A stretch of DNA of 64,000 nucleotides, from the NCBI GenBank assembly GCA_002296655.1, contig DBIN01000038.1, positions 1-64,000 of the forward strand, in the 5' to 3' direction. Within the stretch, counting starts at the first letter, position 1, and each line of letters starts with the position of its first letter. The notes under the pieces are model-generated. The model saw nothing but the letters and a program-made list of their open reading frames with translations, did no database searches and was not told where the DNA came from. This DNA is from Acinetobacter sp. UBA801. Lineage in GTDB: Bacteria > Pseudomonadota > Gammaproteobacteria > Pseudomonadales > Moraxellaceae. Of this stretch, positions 54,224 through 63,687 are shown piece by piece. Both the position numbers and the translations under genes were made by a program.

Positions 54224-56602
54224 TTGGAAGCGCGCGTAATTGGTCTGGAAAAATTAGGGAAGCACGATGTTGAGCTTGTGGGTGGGAAAAACTCATCTTT
54301 GGGCGAAATGATCAGCCACTTATCTAATGCTGGTGTATCTGTGCCAGGTGGCTTTGCAACAACAGCTGCTGCTTATCGTGAATTTCTCGAGCAGAGTGGC
54401 CTAAACGCTAAAATTAAAGCAGAGCTAAAAACACTCAATGTAGATGACGTGAATGCGCTTGCTGAAACTGGTGCAAAAATTCGTCAATGGATTGTCGACA
54501 CTCCGCTTACTGCATCACTAGAACAAGAAATCCGAGTTGCATTTGAAGCACTCTCTAACGGCAACCCTAATATCGCGGTTGCCGTTCGTTCATCTGCAAC
54601 TGCAGAAGATTTACCAGACGCATCTTTTGCAGGTCAGCAAGAAACATTCCTCAACATCCGTGGCATCGACAACGTGTTAATTGCCATTAAAGAAGTTTTT
54701 GCCTCTTTGTACAACGACCGCGCGATTTCTTACCGTGTACACCAAAATTTTGACCACGATGTCGTTGCTTTGTCTGCAGGCGTACAACGTATGGTGCGTT
54801 CAGAAACTGGCGCTGCAGGGGTCATGTTTACTCTAGACACAGAATCTGGTTTCCGTGATGCCGTATTTATTACATCTTCTTATGGCTTGGGTGAAATGGT
54901 GGTTCAGGGTGCAGTCAACCCAGATGAGTTCTATATTTCTAAGCCTTTATTAAAAGCGGGTAGACATGCGGTTTTACGTCGTAACCTTGGCTCTAAACAC
55001 CAAAAAATGATTTATGGTGAAGAAGGTGCAGCTGGTAAATCTGTGGTTGTGGTCGATGTTGAAAAACAAGATCGCCAACAATTCTCTTTAAATGATCACG
55101 AACTTCAAGAATTAGCAAAACAAGCATTAATTATTGAAGAACATTATCAAGCGCCTATGGATATTGAATGGGCAAAAGATGGTGATGACGGGCAAATCTA
55201 CATCGTTCAAGCACGCCCTGAAACTGTAAAAAGCCGTGAAAACGTTGGCACTATGGAACGCTACCTCTTAAAACAAAAAGGTACGGTCATTTGTGAAGGT
55301 CGTTCAATTGGTCAACGTATCGGTTCTGGTAAAGTTCGCATTGTTAGTTCTATTAAAGAAATGGACAAAGTTCAGGAAGGTGACGTACTTGTTTCAGACA
55401 TGACTGACCCAGACTGGGAACCAGTAATGAAACGTGCTGCGGCAATTGTCACTAACCGTGGTGGTCGTACTTGTCACGCTGCAATTATTGCGCGTGAATT
55501 AGGCGTACCTGCAATTGTAGGTTGTGGTAATGCAACTGAAGTCTTGACTGATGGTCAGGAAGTTACTGTTTCTTGTGCCGAAGGCGACACAGGTTTCATT
55601 TATGAAGGTGCTTTAGATTTTGAAGTTCAAAAGAACTCAATCGAATCTATGCCTAAACTTCCGTTCAAAATCATGATGAACGTAGGTAACCCAGACCGCG
55701 CATTTGACTTTGCCCAAATTCCAAACGAAGGGATTGGTCTGGCACGTTTAGAATTCATCATCAACCGTATGATTGGCGTGCATCCAAAAGCATTGCTTAA
55801 CATTGACAGCTTACCACGTGAAACACGTGCGGCAGTCATGGCGCGAACTGCAGGCTATTCATCTCCAATTGAATTCTATGTAGAAAAATTGGTTGAAGGT
55901 ATTTCTACCCTTGCCGCTGCATTCGCTGACAAACCAGTGATTGTACGTATGTCTGATTTCAAATCAAACGAATATGCAAACTTAATTGGTGGTAAGTTAT
56001 ACGAGCCTGAAGAAGAAAACCCTATGTTAGGCTTCCGTGGTGCAAGTCGCTATGTGTCTGACAACTTCCGTGACTGCTTCGAGCTTGAATGCCGTGCCTT
56101 GAAAAAAGTACGCGACGAAATGGGCTTAACCAATGTACAGATCATGATTCCATTTGTGCGTACTGTGGCTGAAGCAAAACGTGTGATCGAGTTATTGGAA
56201 TTGAACGGTCTTAAACGTGGTGAAAATGGTCTTAAAGTGATCATGATGTGTGAATTACCAACTAACGCATTGTTGGCTGAACAATTCCTTGAGCACTTCG
56301 ATGGTTTCTCTATCGGTTCAAACGACTTAACTCAGTTAACACTTGGTTTAGACCGTGACTCGGGCATTGTTTCTCACCTATTTGATGAACGAGACCCAGC
56401 CGTGAAAGCATTACTTTCTATGGCAATTCATGCATGCCGTAAAGCAGGTAAATATGTCGGTATCTGTGGTCAAGGTCCTTCAGATCACCCTGACCTAGCA
56501 CGTTGGTTAATGGAACAAGGTATTGAATCTGTATCTTTAAACCCAGACTCTGTTTTAGACACTTGGTTCTTCCTTTCTGAAGAAAAAGCTCAACAAGCGT
56601 AA
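54224..56602 (+). CDS. ppsA: Phosphoenolpyruvate synthase
   Basis: The 792-residue enzyme makes PEP from pyruvate and ATP, the entry to gluconeogenesis when growing on organic or fatty acids. The N-terminal ATP-grasp domain has [19 protein letters not shown], the central domain carries the phosphohistidine His418 in GGRTCHAA, and the C-terminal TIM-barrel holds [12 protein letters not shown] with the catalytic Cys. Thr416, two residues before the His, corresponds to the E. coli Thr419 that PpsR phosphorylates. The start is TTG with GGAG upstream. A terminator follows. Confidence 0.96.
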   Translation: MEARVIGLEKLGKHDVELVGGKNSSLGEMISHLSNAGVSVPGGFATTAAAYREFLEQSGLNAKIKAELKTLNVDDVNALAETGAKIRQWIVDTPLTASLEQEIRVAFEALSNGNPNIAVAVRSSATAEDLPDASFAGQQETFLNIRGIDNVLIAIKEVFASLYNDRAISYRVHQNFDHDVVALSAGVQRMVRSETGAAGVMFTLDTESGFRDAVFITSSYGLGEMVVQGAVNPDEFYISKPLLKAGRHAVLRRNLGSKHQKMIYGEEGAAGKSVVVVDVEKQDRQQFSLNDHELQELAKQALIIEEHYQAPMDIEWAKDGDDGQIYIVQARPETVKSRENVGTMERYLLKQKGTVICEGRSIGQRIGSGKVRIVSSIKEMDKVQEGDVLVSDMTDPDWEPVMKRAAAIVTNRGGRTCHAAIIARELGVPAIVGCGNATEVLTDGQEVTVSCAEGDTGFIYEGALDFEVQKNSIESMPKLPFKIMMNVGNPDRAFDFAQIPNEGIGLARLEFIINRMIGVHPKALLNIDSLPRETRAAVMARTAGYSSPIEFYVEKLVEGISTLAAAFADKPVIVRMSDFKSNEYANLIGGKLYEPEEENPMLGFRGASRYVSDNFRDCFELECRALKKVRDEMGLTNVQIMIPFVRTVAEAKRVIELLELNGLKRGENGLKVIMMCELPTNALLAEQFLEHFDGFSIGSNDLTQLTLGLDRDSGIVSHLFDERDPAVKALLSMAIHACRKAGKYVGICGQGPSDHPDLARWLMEQGIESVSLNPDSVLDTWFFLSEEKAQQA

Positions 56603-56620
56603 TAAAACGTGTTAAAAGAA

Positions 56621-56648
56621 ACCCATGCACCTGCGTGGGTTTTTTTTC
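56621..56648 (+). terminator. Rho-independent terminator after ppsA
   Basis: ACCCATGC pairs with GCGTGGGT (one G-T pair), followed by eight Ts. Confidence 0.9.
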
Positions 56649-56675
56649 AAATTCATTTTTTGAGATTTTATATTT

Positions 56676-57473
56676 ATGCAAATTTACTTGGCACGAAATA
56701 ATCAACAAGCTGGGCCATATACCTTAGAGCAGCTCAACCAAATGCTCGCCAGCCAACAAGTGTTGCTGACAGATTTGGCATGGCACCAAGGCATGAGCGA
56801 ATGGAAAGCTTTAGGTGAACTCACCCAAGGTAAACTTGTATATGAACCACAAAGTTATGTCAGCACGCCACCTGCCCCTGAACACTCACCTTTTCAAAAT
56901 ACAGATTACACGGCTACAAATACATCACGACCAAGTTCAACATCGTCAAATTCAAGAATACAGGCAACAAAAAGTGAATTAGCGAGCATTAACCAACGTG
57001 CTTTAGCCAAAATTATAGATATGTTGCTGTGGTTACCTGCAGCAGCACTTCCATCTTTTTTCTTAAATGCCGACCAGTTTGAACAATTGTCTGGCTTGCA
57101 ACAAAAAATGCAAGCAGCCTCAACGTCTGATCAAGCCATACAATTGCAAGCCGAACTCTTTCAGTTGATTCCAATGCAAGCGTGGCAAGCCATAGCAATT
57201 TATTTACTCATTATGCTGGGCATACAAGCCTTCCTATTGGCTAAAACTGGACAAAGTATTGGCAAACGTCTAACCAAAATTAAAATTGTCGATGCCCAAA
57301 CCGATGAAAAAGTTAGCTTAATGCGTGTTTTTACCATTCGCTCTATCATTTTCATTATTTTGAATATGATGTTTATGCCCTTTATTACAATTTTAGATTA
57401 TGGCTTTGCATTTACTGCAAAACGACAAGCATTACACGATAAACTCGCCAAAACCAAAGTCGTAAAGCAATAA
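56676..57473 (+). CDS. RDD-family membrane protein with N-terminal GYF_2-type domain
   Basis: The 265-residue protein starts with a 50-residue GYF_2-like module (YLARNNQQAGPYTLEQLNQM followed by LAWHQGMSEWKALGEL). A Ser/Thr-rich linker (about 60-95) leads to an RDD domain with Arg and Asp in LAKIIDMLLWLPAAA and with three hydrophobic helices, including TGQSIGKRLTKIKIVDAQT. RDD proteins are small integral membrane proteins, some linked to transport. GYF_2 modules bind proline-rich peptides in other proteins. Partner and substrate are unknown. No operon is seen: terminators flank it on both sides. Confidence 0.8.
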   Translation: MQIYLARNNQQAGPYTLEQLNQMLASQQVLLTDLAWHQGMSEWKALGELTQGKLVYEPQSYVSTPPAPEHSPFQNTDYTATNTSRPSSTSSNSRIQATKSELASINQRALAKIIDMLLWLPAAALPSFFLNADQFEQLSGLQQKMQAASTSDQAIQLQAELFQLIPMQAWQAIAIYLLIMLGIQAFLLAKTGQSIGKRLTKIKIVDAQTDEKVSLMRVFTIRSIIFIILNMMFMPFITILDYGFAFTAKRQALHDKLAKTKVVKQ

Positions 57474-57490
57474 TCTGATTTTTATTTATT

Positions 57491-57514
57491 GAGGGATGAT
57501 CGATCATCCCTTTT
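57491..57514 (+). terminator. Rho-independent terminator after the RDD gene
   Basis: GGGATGATCGATCATCCC is a perfect palindrome followed by TTTT. Confidence 0.85.
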
Positions 57515-57660
57515 CATTATAATATTGATTAATACAAATAAATTATAATTAACACAAATAATTCCGAGTGAAAAAATCGGTTTTTATTACAGTCATTTAA
57601 AGCCGCTTTTTGAGTAGCTTAGTTTGTCGATATCAGGCATAATGCCCTACAACGTAGCGG

Positions 57661-57717
57661 TGTATCATGATTGACAAGGATTTTTGCGTCAAAAAAATAC
57701 TTATCAATCATGCGACA
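57661..57717. promoter_or_regulatory. 18-bp imperfect inverted repeat upstream of cyoA
   Basis: TGTATCATGATTGACAAG at 57661-57678 and the reverse complement of 57700-57717 agree at 15 of 18 positions, with a perfect 9-bp core CATGATTGA / TCAATCATG. The arms are 21 bp apart and directly precede TATAAT at 57719-57724. The cyoA ATG is at 57776. A nested TTGAC...GTCAA pair lies within the spacing. This looks like an operator for a dimeric regulator or a leader hairpin. Confidence 0.5.
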
Positions 57718-57775
57718 CTATAATCGCTATCCCATAATTAAATTAGGGAATGGGACTCTTCACCGAGGTTGTAAA

Positions 57776-58873
57776 ATGAGACAAACGATTTTAGCTGTAT
57801 TGTCTTTATCTACGATGGCTGCACTCTTAACCGGGTGTGGTGGTGATATGGTACTTCTAAACTCGCAAGGTCCAGTTGCTGAAGGTCAATCGAACCTGAT
57901 GATGACTGCGATCTACTTGATGCTATTAGTGGTGATTCCTTCAATCATCATGGCATTATGGTTTGGTTGGAAATATCGCGCATCAAATAAAGATGCAGAC
58001 TATAAACCAACATGGGCACACTCTACTGCGATTGAAATCGTGGTTTGGGGTATACCTGTTATTATTATTGGTATTTTAGCTTGGTTAACTTGGTGGGGTT
58101 CCCACAAGTACGACCCTTACCGTCCGCTAGAATCCGAAAAAGCGCCTTTAACTGTTCAAGTTATTGCTGAACAATTTAAATGGATCTTCATCTACCCAGA
58201 ACAGAACATTGCGACTGTTAACGAATTACGCTTCCCAGAGCAAACGCCTGTAAGCTTACGTTTAACATCTAACTTCACAATGAACTCGTTCTTTATCCCT
58301 GCATTATCTGGTCAGATTTATGCAATGGCGGGTATGCAAACTCACTTGAACATTTTAGCAGACAACACGGGCGAATTCCGTGGTTTCTCGTCTAACTACT
58401 CAGGTTATGGTTTCTCGCAAATGCGCTTCCGTGCACATTCTGTGACTGATGCTCAATTTGCTGAATGGGTTTCTGCAGTTCAATCAGGTAACGGTACTTC
58501 AGTGAACCCTGTAGCAGTTCAAAAAACTGTTCTAGACCAAGCTGAATTTGCGACCTTACGTGACGGTAACCGTTCACAAAAACAAATTGATGCAATGGTT
58601 CGTAATGCAAGAACAGATTTAGAGAAAAAACTTGCTGAAACAGCGCTTAAAGAAGGCCCATATAAGACTCAGCCACATCCTGTGACTTATTACTCTTCTG
58701 TAGAGCCTGGCTTGTTTGAATCTGTGATTCACAACTATATGAGTAACTACCATGGTGCTGACCACTCAGCTCCTGTAGAAGCTGCAGCAAGTGATGCTGT
58801 TGCTCACGACGAAGCTGCTGCTTCTGAAGCTCATGTAGCTGTTGAACATGCGACTGCTTCTCAAGGAGAATAA
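57776..58873 (+). CDS. cyoA: Cytochrome o ubiquinol oxidase subunit II
   Basis: The 365-residue lipoprotein has signal peptide MRQTILAVLSLSTMAALLTGC with lipidated Cys21 and two membrane helices, followed by a periplasmic cupredoxin-like domain without CuA ligands, as expected for a quinol oxidase. GAGG stands before the ATG at 57776; an earlier frame from 57671 adds 35 residues without support. The C-terminal 60 residues are Ala/His/Glu-rich. First gene of cyoABCDE; cyoB starts 4 bases after its stop. The operon carries electrons from ubiquinol to oxygen with proton pumping. Confidence 0.95.
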   Translation: MRQTILAVLSLSTMAALLTGCGGDMVLLNSQGPVAEGQSNLMMTAIYLMLLVVIPSIIMALWFGWKYRASNKDADYKPTWAHSTAIEIVVWGIPVIIIGILAWLTWWGSHKYDPYRPLESEKAPLTVQVIAEQFKWIFIYPEQNIATVNELRFPEQTPVSLRLTSNFTMNSFFIPALSGQIYAMAGMQTHLNILADNTGEFRGFSSNYSGYGFSQMRFRAHSVTDAQFAEWVSAVQSGNGTSVNPVAVQKTVLDQAEFATLRDGNRSQKQIDAMVRNARTDLEKKLAETALKEGPYKTQPHPVTYYSSVEPGLFESVIHNYMSNYHGADHSAPVEAAASDAVAHDEAAASEAHVAVEHATASQGE

Positions 58874-58876
58874 GAC

Positions 58877-60865
58877 ATGAGCTTCTTAGGTAAGTTAGGT
58901 CCAGATGCAATTCCTTACGATCCAATCGTATTGGCAACTGTTGCAATGATGATCTTGGGTGGTATCGCAGTTGTTGCTGGTATTACCTACTTCAAAAAAT
59001 GGGGCTACCTGTGGAACGAATGGTTCACATCTGTAGACCATAAAAAAATTGGTATCATGTATATCTTCGTATCTGTGATCATGCTGGTGCGTGGTTTCGC
59101 CGATGCGATCATGATGCGTCTTCAGCAGTTCCTTGCAAGAGGTGGTGGTGAAGGCTATTTACACCCAGAACACTATGACCAGATTTTCACCGCACACGGT
59201 GTAATCATGATCTTCTTCGTGGCAATGGGTCTTGTTGTTGGCTTAATGAACATCTCTGTACCATTACAGATTGGTGCTCGTGACGTAGCCTTCCCATTAT
59301 TAAACTCATTAAGCTTTTGGTTATTTGCTGGTGCTGCAGGTTTAATGATGGTTTCACTAGCATTAGGTGAGTTCGCTGCGACAGGTTGGATGGCTTATCC
59401 TCCTCTATCAGGTATCGAATACTCTCCAGGTGTTGGTGTTGACTACTATATTTGGGCAATTCAGGTTTCTGGTCTAGGTACGCTTCTTACTGGTGTTAAC
59501 TTCTTCGTTACCATCATCAAAATGCGTGCGCCTGGCATGAAACTTATGGACATGCCTATTTTCACTTGGACAGCATTAGTTACTGCGGTACTTATCATTG
59601 CAACTTTCCCAGTTTTAACTGCGACAATTGCGATGTTAACGCTTGACCGTTACTTCGGTTTCCACTTCTTTACCAACGACATGGGTGGTAGCCCAATGTT
59701 GTATGTAAACTTGATTTGGACATGGGGTCACCCAGAAGTATATATCTTAGTATTACCAGCATTCGGTATTTACTCAGAAGTAACTGCGACTTTTGCGCGC
59801 AAAACGTTGTTCGGTTACAAATCAATGGTGTACGCAACTGTTGCAATTGGTGTGTTATCACTCGTTGTATGGGTTCACCACTTCTTTACCATGGGTGCAG
59901 GTGCCAACGTTAACGCGTTCTTCGGTATCATGACCATGATTATTGCGATTCCTACTGGTGTGAAAATCTTCTCTTGGTTATTCACCATGTACAAGGGTCG
60001 TATTACCTACACTACCCCAATGCTATGGACACTTGGCTTCCTTGTGACTTTCGGTATCGGTGGTTTAACAGGTGTATTGATGGCAGTTCCACCAGCGGAC
60101 TTCCTTGTACACAACTCTTTATTCTTGATTGCTCACTTCCATAACGTAATTATTGGTGGTGTTGTATTCGCGATGTTCGCAGGTATCATTTTCTACTGGC
60201 CAAAAATGTTTGGTTGGAGACTGAATGAGACTTGGGGTAAAGCAGCATTCTGGTTCTGGTTCTTCGGTTTCTACTTTGCATTCATGCCGTTGTATATCCT
60301 TGGTTTCATGGGTATGACACGTCGTTTGAATACTTATGACAACCCTGAATGGGATCCGTACTTGTCAATCGCGTTCTTCGGTTCTGTGTTAATTGCTATC
60401 GGTTTATTCTGCTTCGTTATGCAGATCGTGGTTGGTTTCTTACAACGCAACCAACGTTTAGACCTTACAGGCGATCCATGGGATGGTCGTACGCTTGAAT
60501 GGGCGACTTCTTCTCCAGCACCGTTCTATAACTTTGCTCACCTTCCAAAGATCAATGGTATTGATACGTTCTGGACTGACAAAGAAAATGGTGTTGCATA
60601 CGCGCGTCCAACGAAGTATGAAGACATCCACATGCCAACCAACCGTGCTGCTGGTTTCATTATTGCAATGTTTATTACAGTAATGGGCTTCGCGTTAATC
60701 TGGCATATTTGGTGGTTAGTATTCGTTACCTTCATCGCTGCAATCATCAGCTTCATCGTGAGTTCATTCACGAAGAAAGTGGACTACTATGTTCCTGCTG
60801 CTGAAGTTGAGCGTATTGAAAACGAACGCTATGCGATCCTTGAAAAACACTTGAAGAAGGACTAA
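58877..60865 (+). CDS. cyoB: Cytochrome o ubiquinol oxidase subunit I
   Basis: The 662-residue heme-copper oxidase subunit has about 15 membrane helices. Low-spin heme ligands are His107 and His422; high-spin heme ligand is His420 in AHFHN; CuB ligands are His285 in GHPEVY, His334 and His335 in WVHHFF, with the cross-linking Tyr289. Every one of these is at the E. coli number plus one. All residues needed for oxygen reduction and proton pumping are present. It follows cyoA after 4 bases and leads into cyoC after 4. Confidence 0.97.
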   Translation: MSFLGKLGPDAIPYDPIVLATVAMMILGGIAVVAGITYFKKWGYLWNEWFTSVDHKKIGIMYIFVSVIMLVRGFADAIMMRLQQFLARGGGEGYLHPEHYDQIFTAHGVIMIFFVAMGLVVGLMNISVPLQIGARDVAFPLLNSLSFWLFAGAAGLMMVSLALGEFAATGWMAYPPLSGIEYSPGVGVDYYIWAIQVSGLGTLLTGVNFFVTIIKMRAPGMKLMDMPIFTWTALVTAVLIIATFPVLTATIAMLTLDRYFGFHFFTNDMGGSPMLYVNLIWTWGHPEVYILVLPAFGIYSEVTATFARKTLFGYKSMVYATVAIGVLSLVVWVHHFFTMGAGANVNAFFGIMTMIIAIPTGVKIFSWLFTMYKGRITYTTPMLWTLGFLVTFGIGGLTGVLMAVPPADFLVHNSLFLIAHFHNVIIGGVVFAMFAGIIFYWPKMFGWRLNETWGKAAFWFWFFGFYFAFMPLYILGFMGMTRRLNTYDNPEWDPYLSIAFFGSVLIAIGLFCFVMQIVVGFLQRNQRLDLTGDPWDGRTLEWATSSPAPFYNFAHLPKINGIDTFWTDKENGVAYARPTKYEDIHMPTNRAAGFIIAMFITVMGFALIWHIWWLVFVTFIAAIISFIVSSFTKKVDYYVPAAEVERIENERYAILEKHLKKD

Positions 60866-60868
60866 GAC

Positions 60869-61486
60869 ATGGCTGAAGTACTTCATCACGACAACCACGG
60901 ACATGATGATCATCACCACGATGATACAGACATCACCGTCTTTGGTTTCTGGACCTATTTGATGAGTGACCTTGTACTTTTCGGTACACTCTTCATCGCG
61001 TTCGCTGTATTAAGTAGCCACGTTCCAGTTGGCACTCCAACAGCTAAAGATTTGTTTGGCGAGTCATTAGGCTTTGTTTTAACAGAAACTTTTGCCCTGT
61101 TGATTTCTTCTGTAACTTTCGGTTTTGCTGTTTTAGCTGCTTACAAGAAAGATGTTGCTAAAGTTCTAACTTGGTTAGGCGTGACATGGGTTTTCGGCGC
61201 GATCTTTATTGGTATGGAACTTTACGAGTTCAACCATTTAGTTCATGCTGGACATGGACCTAGCGTGAGTGCGTTCTTATCTGCGTTCTTTACTTTGGTT
61301 GGTACGCACGGTATTCACGTAACTTCAGGTTTAGTTTGGATGATCGTGTTAATGGTTCAAATCAAGAAATATGGTTTGACTATTCCGAACATGCGTCGTT
61401 TAGCTTGTCTAAGCTTGTTCTGGCACTTCCTTGACATCGTTTGGATCTGTGTATTCAGCGTAGTTTACTTGATGGGAGTTCTCTAA
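60869..61486 (+). CDS. cyoC: Cytochrome o ubiquinol oxidase subunit III
   Basis: The 205-residue membrane subunit has five helices and a very His/Asp-rich N-terminus ([19 protein letters not shown]), which is longer in histidine than usual and could bind metal. The helices begin at [15 protein letters not shown]. The conserved HVTSGLVWM near residue 152 matches CyoC. Its stop TAA overlaps the cyoD ATG (TAATG), so translation is coupled. Confidence 0.95.
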   Translation: MAEVLHHDNHGHDDHHHDDTDITVFGFWTYLMSDLVLFGTLFIAFAVLSSHVPVGTPTAKDLFGESLGFVLTETFALLISSVTFGFAVLAAYKKDVAKVLTWLGVTWVFGAIFIGMELYEFNHLVHAGHGPSVSAFLSAFFTLVGTHGIHVTSGLVWMIVLMVQIKKYGLTIPNMRRLACLSLFWHFLDIVWICVFSVVYLMGVL

Positions 61487-61812
61487 TGAGTCACGATCAC
61501 AACTCTGCTGGTGCATCACACGGTAACACTAAGCAATATACGATTGGCTTTATCCTTTCTGTCATCCTTACCGTAATTCCATTCGGTATGGTGATGGCAG
61601 GCGGTTTTGGCCGTGGTATCTTGATTACTGTCATCGCGATTACTGCGGTTGCTCAGATTCTTGTGCAGTTAATTTACTTCCTGCATATGAACTCTTCTTC
61701 AGAGCAACGCTGGAACGTGATTGCATTCGTGTATACCATCTTAACTATCGCTATTCTTTTAGTGGGCTCTGTATGGATCATGAATTACCTACACTACAAC
61801 ATGATGATCTAA
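61486..61812 (+). CDS. cyoD: Cytochrome o ubiquinol oxidase subunit IV
   Basis: The 108-residue subunit has three membrane helices; family motifs are the start SHDHNSAGASHG, IPFGMVMAGG and HMNSSSEQRWN. The ATG at 61486 shares one base with the cyoC stop; an earlier in-frame TTG at 61441 overlaps cyoC and is not needed. CyoD supports assembly of the CuB site in subunit I. cyoE follows after 10 bases. Confidence 0.94.
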   Translation: MSHDHNSAGASHGNTKQYTIGFILSVILTVIPFGMVMAGGFGRGILITVIAITAVAQILVQLIYFLHMNSSSEQRWNVIAFVYTILTIAILLVGSVWIMNYLHYNMMI

Positions 61813-61822
61813 ACTGGTCGTC

Positions 61823-62701
61823 ATGCTGAAAAAGTATTTATTCCTGACTAAGCCAGGAATTCTCTTCGGTAACTTTGTTACCACTTTGGGTGGCTACTTC
61901 GTAGCCACCCAAGGTTCTGTAGATTTCCTTCTCCTGCTGCTTACTCTGCTTGGTACAACACTTGTTGTCGCCTCAGGATGTGTGGTCAACAACGTGATTG
62001 ACCAGGACATCGACCAAAAAATGCAGCGCACCCAAAACCGTGCTCTGGTCACCAAAACCATTTCCGAACCTGTTGCCCTGGCCTTTGCTCTGGTATTAGG
62101 CATCGTTGGTTTTAGTCTTTTATGGTTCTGGGTAAATGCGTACGCTTTCTTATTCGCGGTGATTGGTTTTGTCGTATATGTTGGTTTCTACAGCCTATGG
62201 ACAAAACGAACCACAATTCATCAAACCATTATTGGCAGTATTTCTGGCGCAAGCCCACCTGTCATTGGTTATACTGCTGTTGCAAATCAATTTGACTTAG
62301 CTGCACTACTGATCTTTTTAGGTTATGCACTTTGGCAAATGCCCCACTCTTGGGCGATTGCAATTTACCGTTTTGATGATTACAAAAATGCGGGTATTCC
62401 AATTTTGCCAGTTGCTCGTTCAATTTTACGAACGAAAATTGAATCACTGGTTTATGTGGTGTTATTTACTATTGCCATGAATGGACTGTTTGTATTTGAT
62501 TATGCAAACTGGCTATATCTGGTTATTTTAAATGCACTTTGTATTTATTGGTTCTATATTGGCGTCATTGGATTCAAAGCAAAAAATGATCAATTATGGG
62601 CAAAACGCTTTTTCCTATTTTCGGTTATTTTAATTACGGTTGTGAGTTTATGTTTTAGCTTTACAGCAACTGCGCCAAGCACGCAAATCATACTTTTTTA
62701 A
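61823..62701 (+). CDS. cyoE: Protoheme IX farnesyltransferase (heme O synthase)
   Basis: The 292-residue integral membrane prenyltransferase adds farnesyl diphosphate to heme B to make heme O for the oxidase. The two Asp-rich motifs are NNVIDQDIDQKMQRT near residue 56 and the segment YRFDDYKNAGIPILP near 182, and eight to nine helices are predicted. It is last in the operon, and a terminator follows at once. Confidence 0.95.
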   Translation: MLKKYLFLTKPGILFGNFVTTLGGYFVATQGSVDFLLLLLTLLGTTLVVASGCVVNNVIDQDIDQKMQRTQNRALVTKTISEPVALAFALVLGIVGFSLLWFWVNAYAFLFAVIGFVVYVGFYSLWTKRTTIHQTIIGSISGASPPVIGYTAVANQFDLAALLIFLGYALWQMPHSWAIAIYRFDDYKNAGIPILPVARSILRTKIESLVYVVLFTIAMNGLFVFDYANWLYLVILNALCIYWFYIGVIGFKAKNDQLWAKRFFLFSVILITVVSLCFSFTATAPSTQIILF

Positions 62702-62726
62702 AAGATAGAGTTTAGCTCTATCTTTT
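62702..62726 (+). terminator. Rho-independent terminator of the cyo operon
   Basis: AAAGATAGAG pairs with CTCTATCTTT, followed by TTT. The stem starts directly at the cyoE stop. Confidence 0.88.
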
Positions 62727-63049
62727 AATGGAATACCCTCTGCACATTTCACAATTTCAACAACAATAATTAAACTCACTTCAATTAATTCATTCTGTAA
62801 TTAACTTCTCAAAAAAACTCACCAAAAGTAAGTAACATTCAAATACATAGTAAAAATATAAATTCCAATCCAAGATTCAAAATACCCTACTCTTTTATCC
62901 AAGCCGATCTTTTCTTAGACAAAGCCTTGTATTTACTTGGCAAAAGCTCTAAAATTCACGCTTCGCAATTTTGCGACACAACTTCGGTTGTGACTCCTTG
63001 CTTCTGGCTCAATTTAGTCAGGGGCTGCATAAACCGTAAGGAGCTGACA
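62727..63049 (+). promoter_or_regulatory. Leader and promoter region of rpsF
   Basis: The 323-base stretch is non-coding. The segment after about 62930 is likely the mRNA leader: it contains a UUCG-capped hairpin, CACAAC-TTCG-GTTGTG (62977-62992), and a GC-richer stretch before AAGGAG. The S6-S18 operon of many bacteria is controlled by S6:S18 binding to a leader motif containing CCG; a CCG does occur at 63034-63036, just before the ribosome binding site, but I cannot confirm the fold. Confidence 0.45.
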
Positions 63050-63439
63050 ATGCGTCACTACGAAATCGTACTTTTGGTACACCCAGACCAAAGCGATCAA
63101 GTTGTGGGTATGGTAGAACGTTACCTAACTCACATCAAAGAAGCTGAAGGTCAAATTCACCGTTTAGAAGATTGGGGCCGTCGTCAATTGGCTTACCCAA
63201 TTAACAAAATTCACAAAGCGCACTATATTCTTATGAACGTTGAATGTAGTCAAACTACGCTTGACGAGTTAGAAGAATTGTTCCGTTATAACGACGCGAT
63301 CCTTCGTAGCTTGATCATCCGTCGTGAAAACGCTATCACTGAAGAGTCATTATTGGCTAAGAGTGCTGAAGAAAAACGTGCGCGTAAAGCTCAACGTGAA
63401 GAAGCACAACACGCTAACCAAGACTCTGCTGAAGCTTAA
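63050..63439 (+). CDS. rpsF: 30S ribosomal protein S6
   Basis: The 129-residue protein begins [18 protein letters not shown] and has the S6 core ([20 protein letters not shown]). The ATG at 63050 has AAGGAGCTGACA before it; an earlier frame from 62927 lies in the leader and is not used. The acidic, Lys/Ala-rich C-terminal tail is longer than the E. coli minimum but normal for the family. It binds 16S rRNA with S18, encoded next. Confidence 0.97.
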   Translation: MRHYEIVLLVHPDQSDQVVGMVERYLTHIKEAEGQIHRLEDWGRRQLAYPINKIHKAHYILMNVECSQTTLDELEELFRYNDAILRSLIIRRENAITEESLLAKSAEEKRARKAQREEAQHANQDSAEA

Positions 63440-63450
63440 GGAGAACATCA

Positions 63451-63678
63451 ATGGCACGTTTTTACCGTCGTCGCAAGTTCTGCCGCTTTACAGCTGAGAA
63501 CGTTACGTACATCGACTACAAAGATATCGATACACTAAAACAGTACATCACTGAAAATGGCAAGATTGTTCCTAGCCGTATTACAGGTACTAAAGCTCGT
63601 TACCAACGTCAATTAGCGCTTGCTATCAAACAAGCTCGTTACTTAGCGTTGATCCCTTACACTGACAATCATAAGTGA
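63451..63678 (+). CDS. rpsR: 30S ribosomal protein S18
   Basis: The 75-residue protein has the S18 core: [15 protein letters not shown] followed by [20 protein letters not shown] and the [18 protein letters not shown] end. The start ATG follows AAGGAGAACATCA. It is the partner of S6, encoded 11 bases upstream. Confidence 0.97.
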   Translation: MARFYRRRKFCRFTAENVTYIDYKDIDTLKQYITENGKIVPSRITGTKARYQRQLALAIKQARYLALIPYTDNHK

Positions 63679-63687
63679 GGTTGAGCT

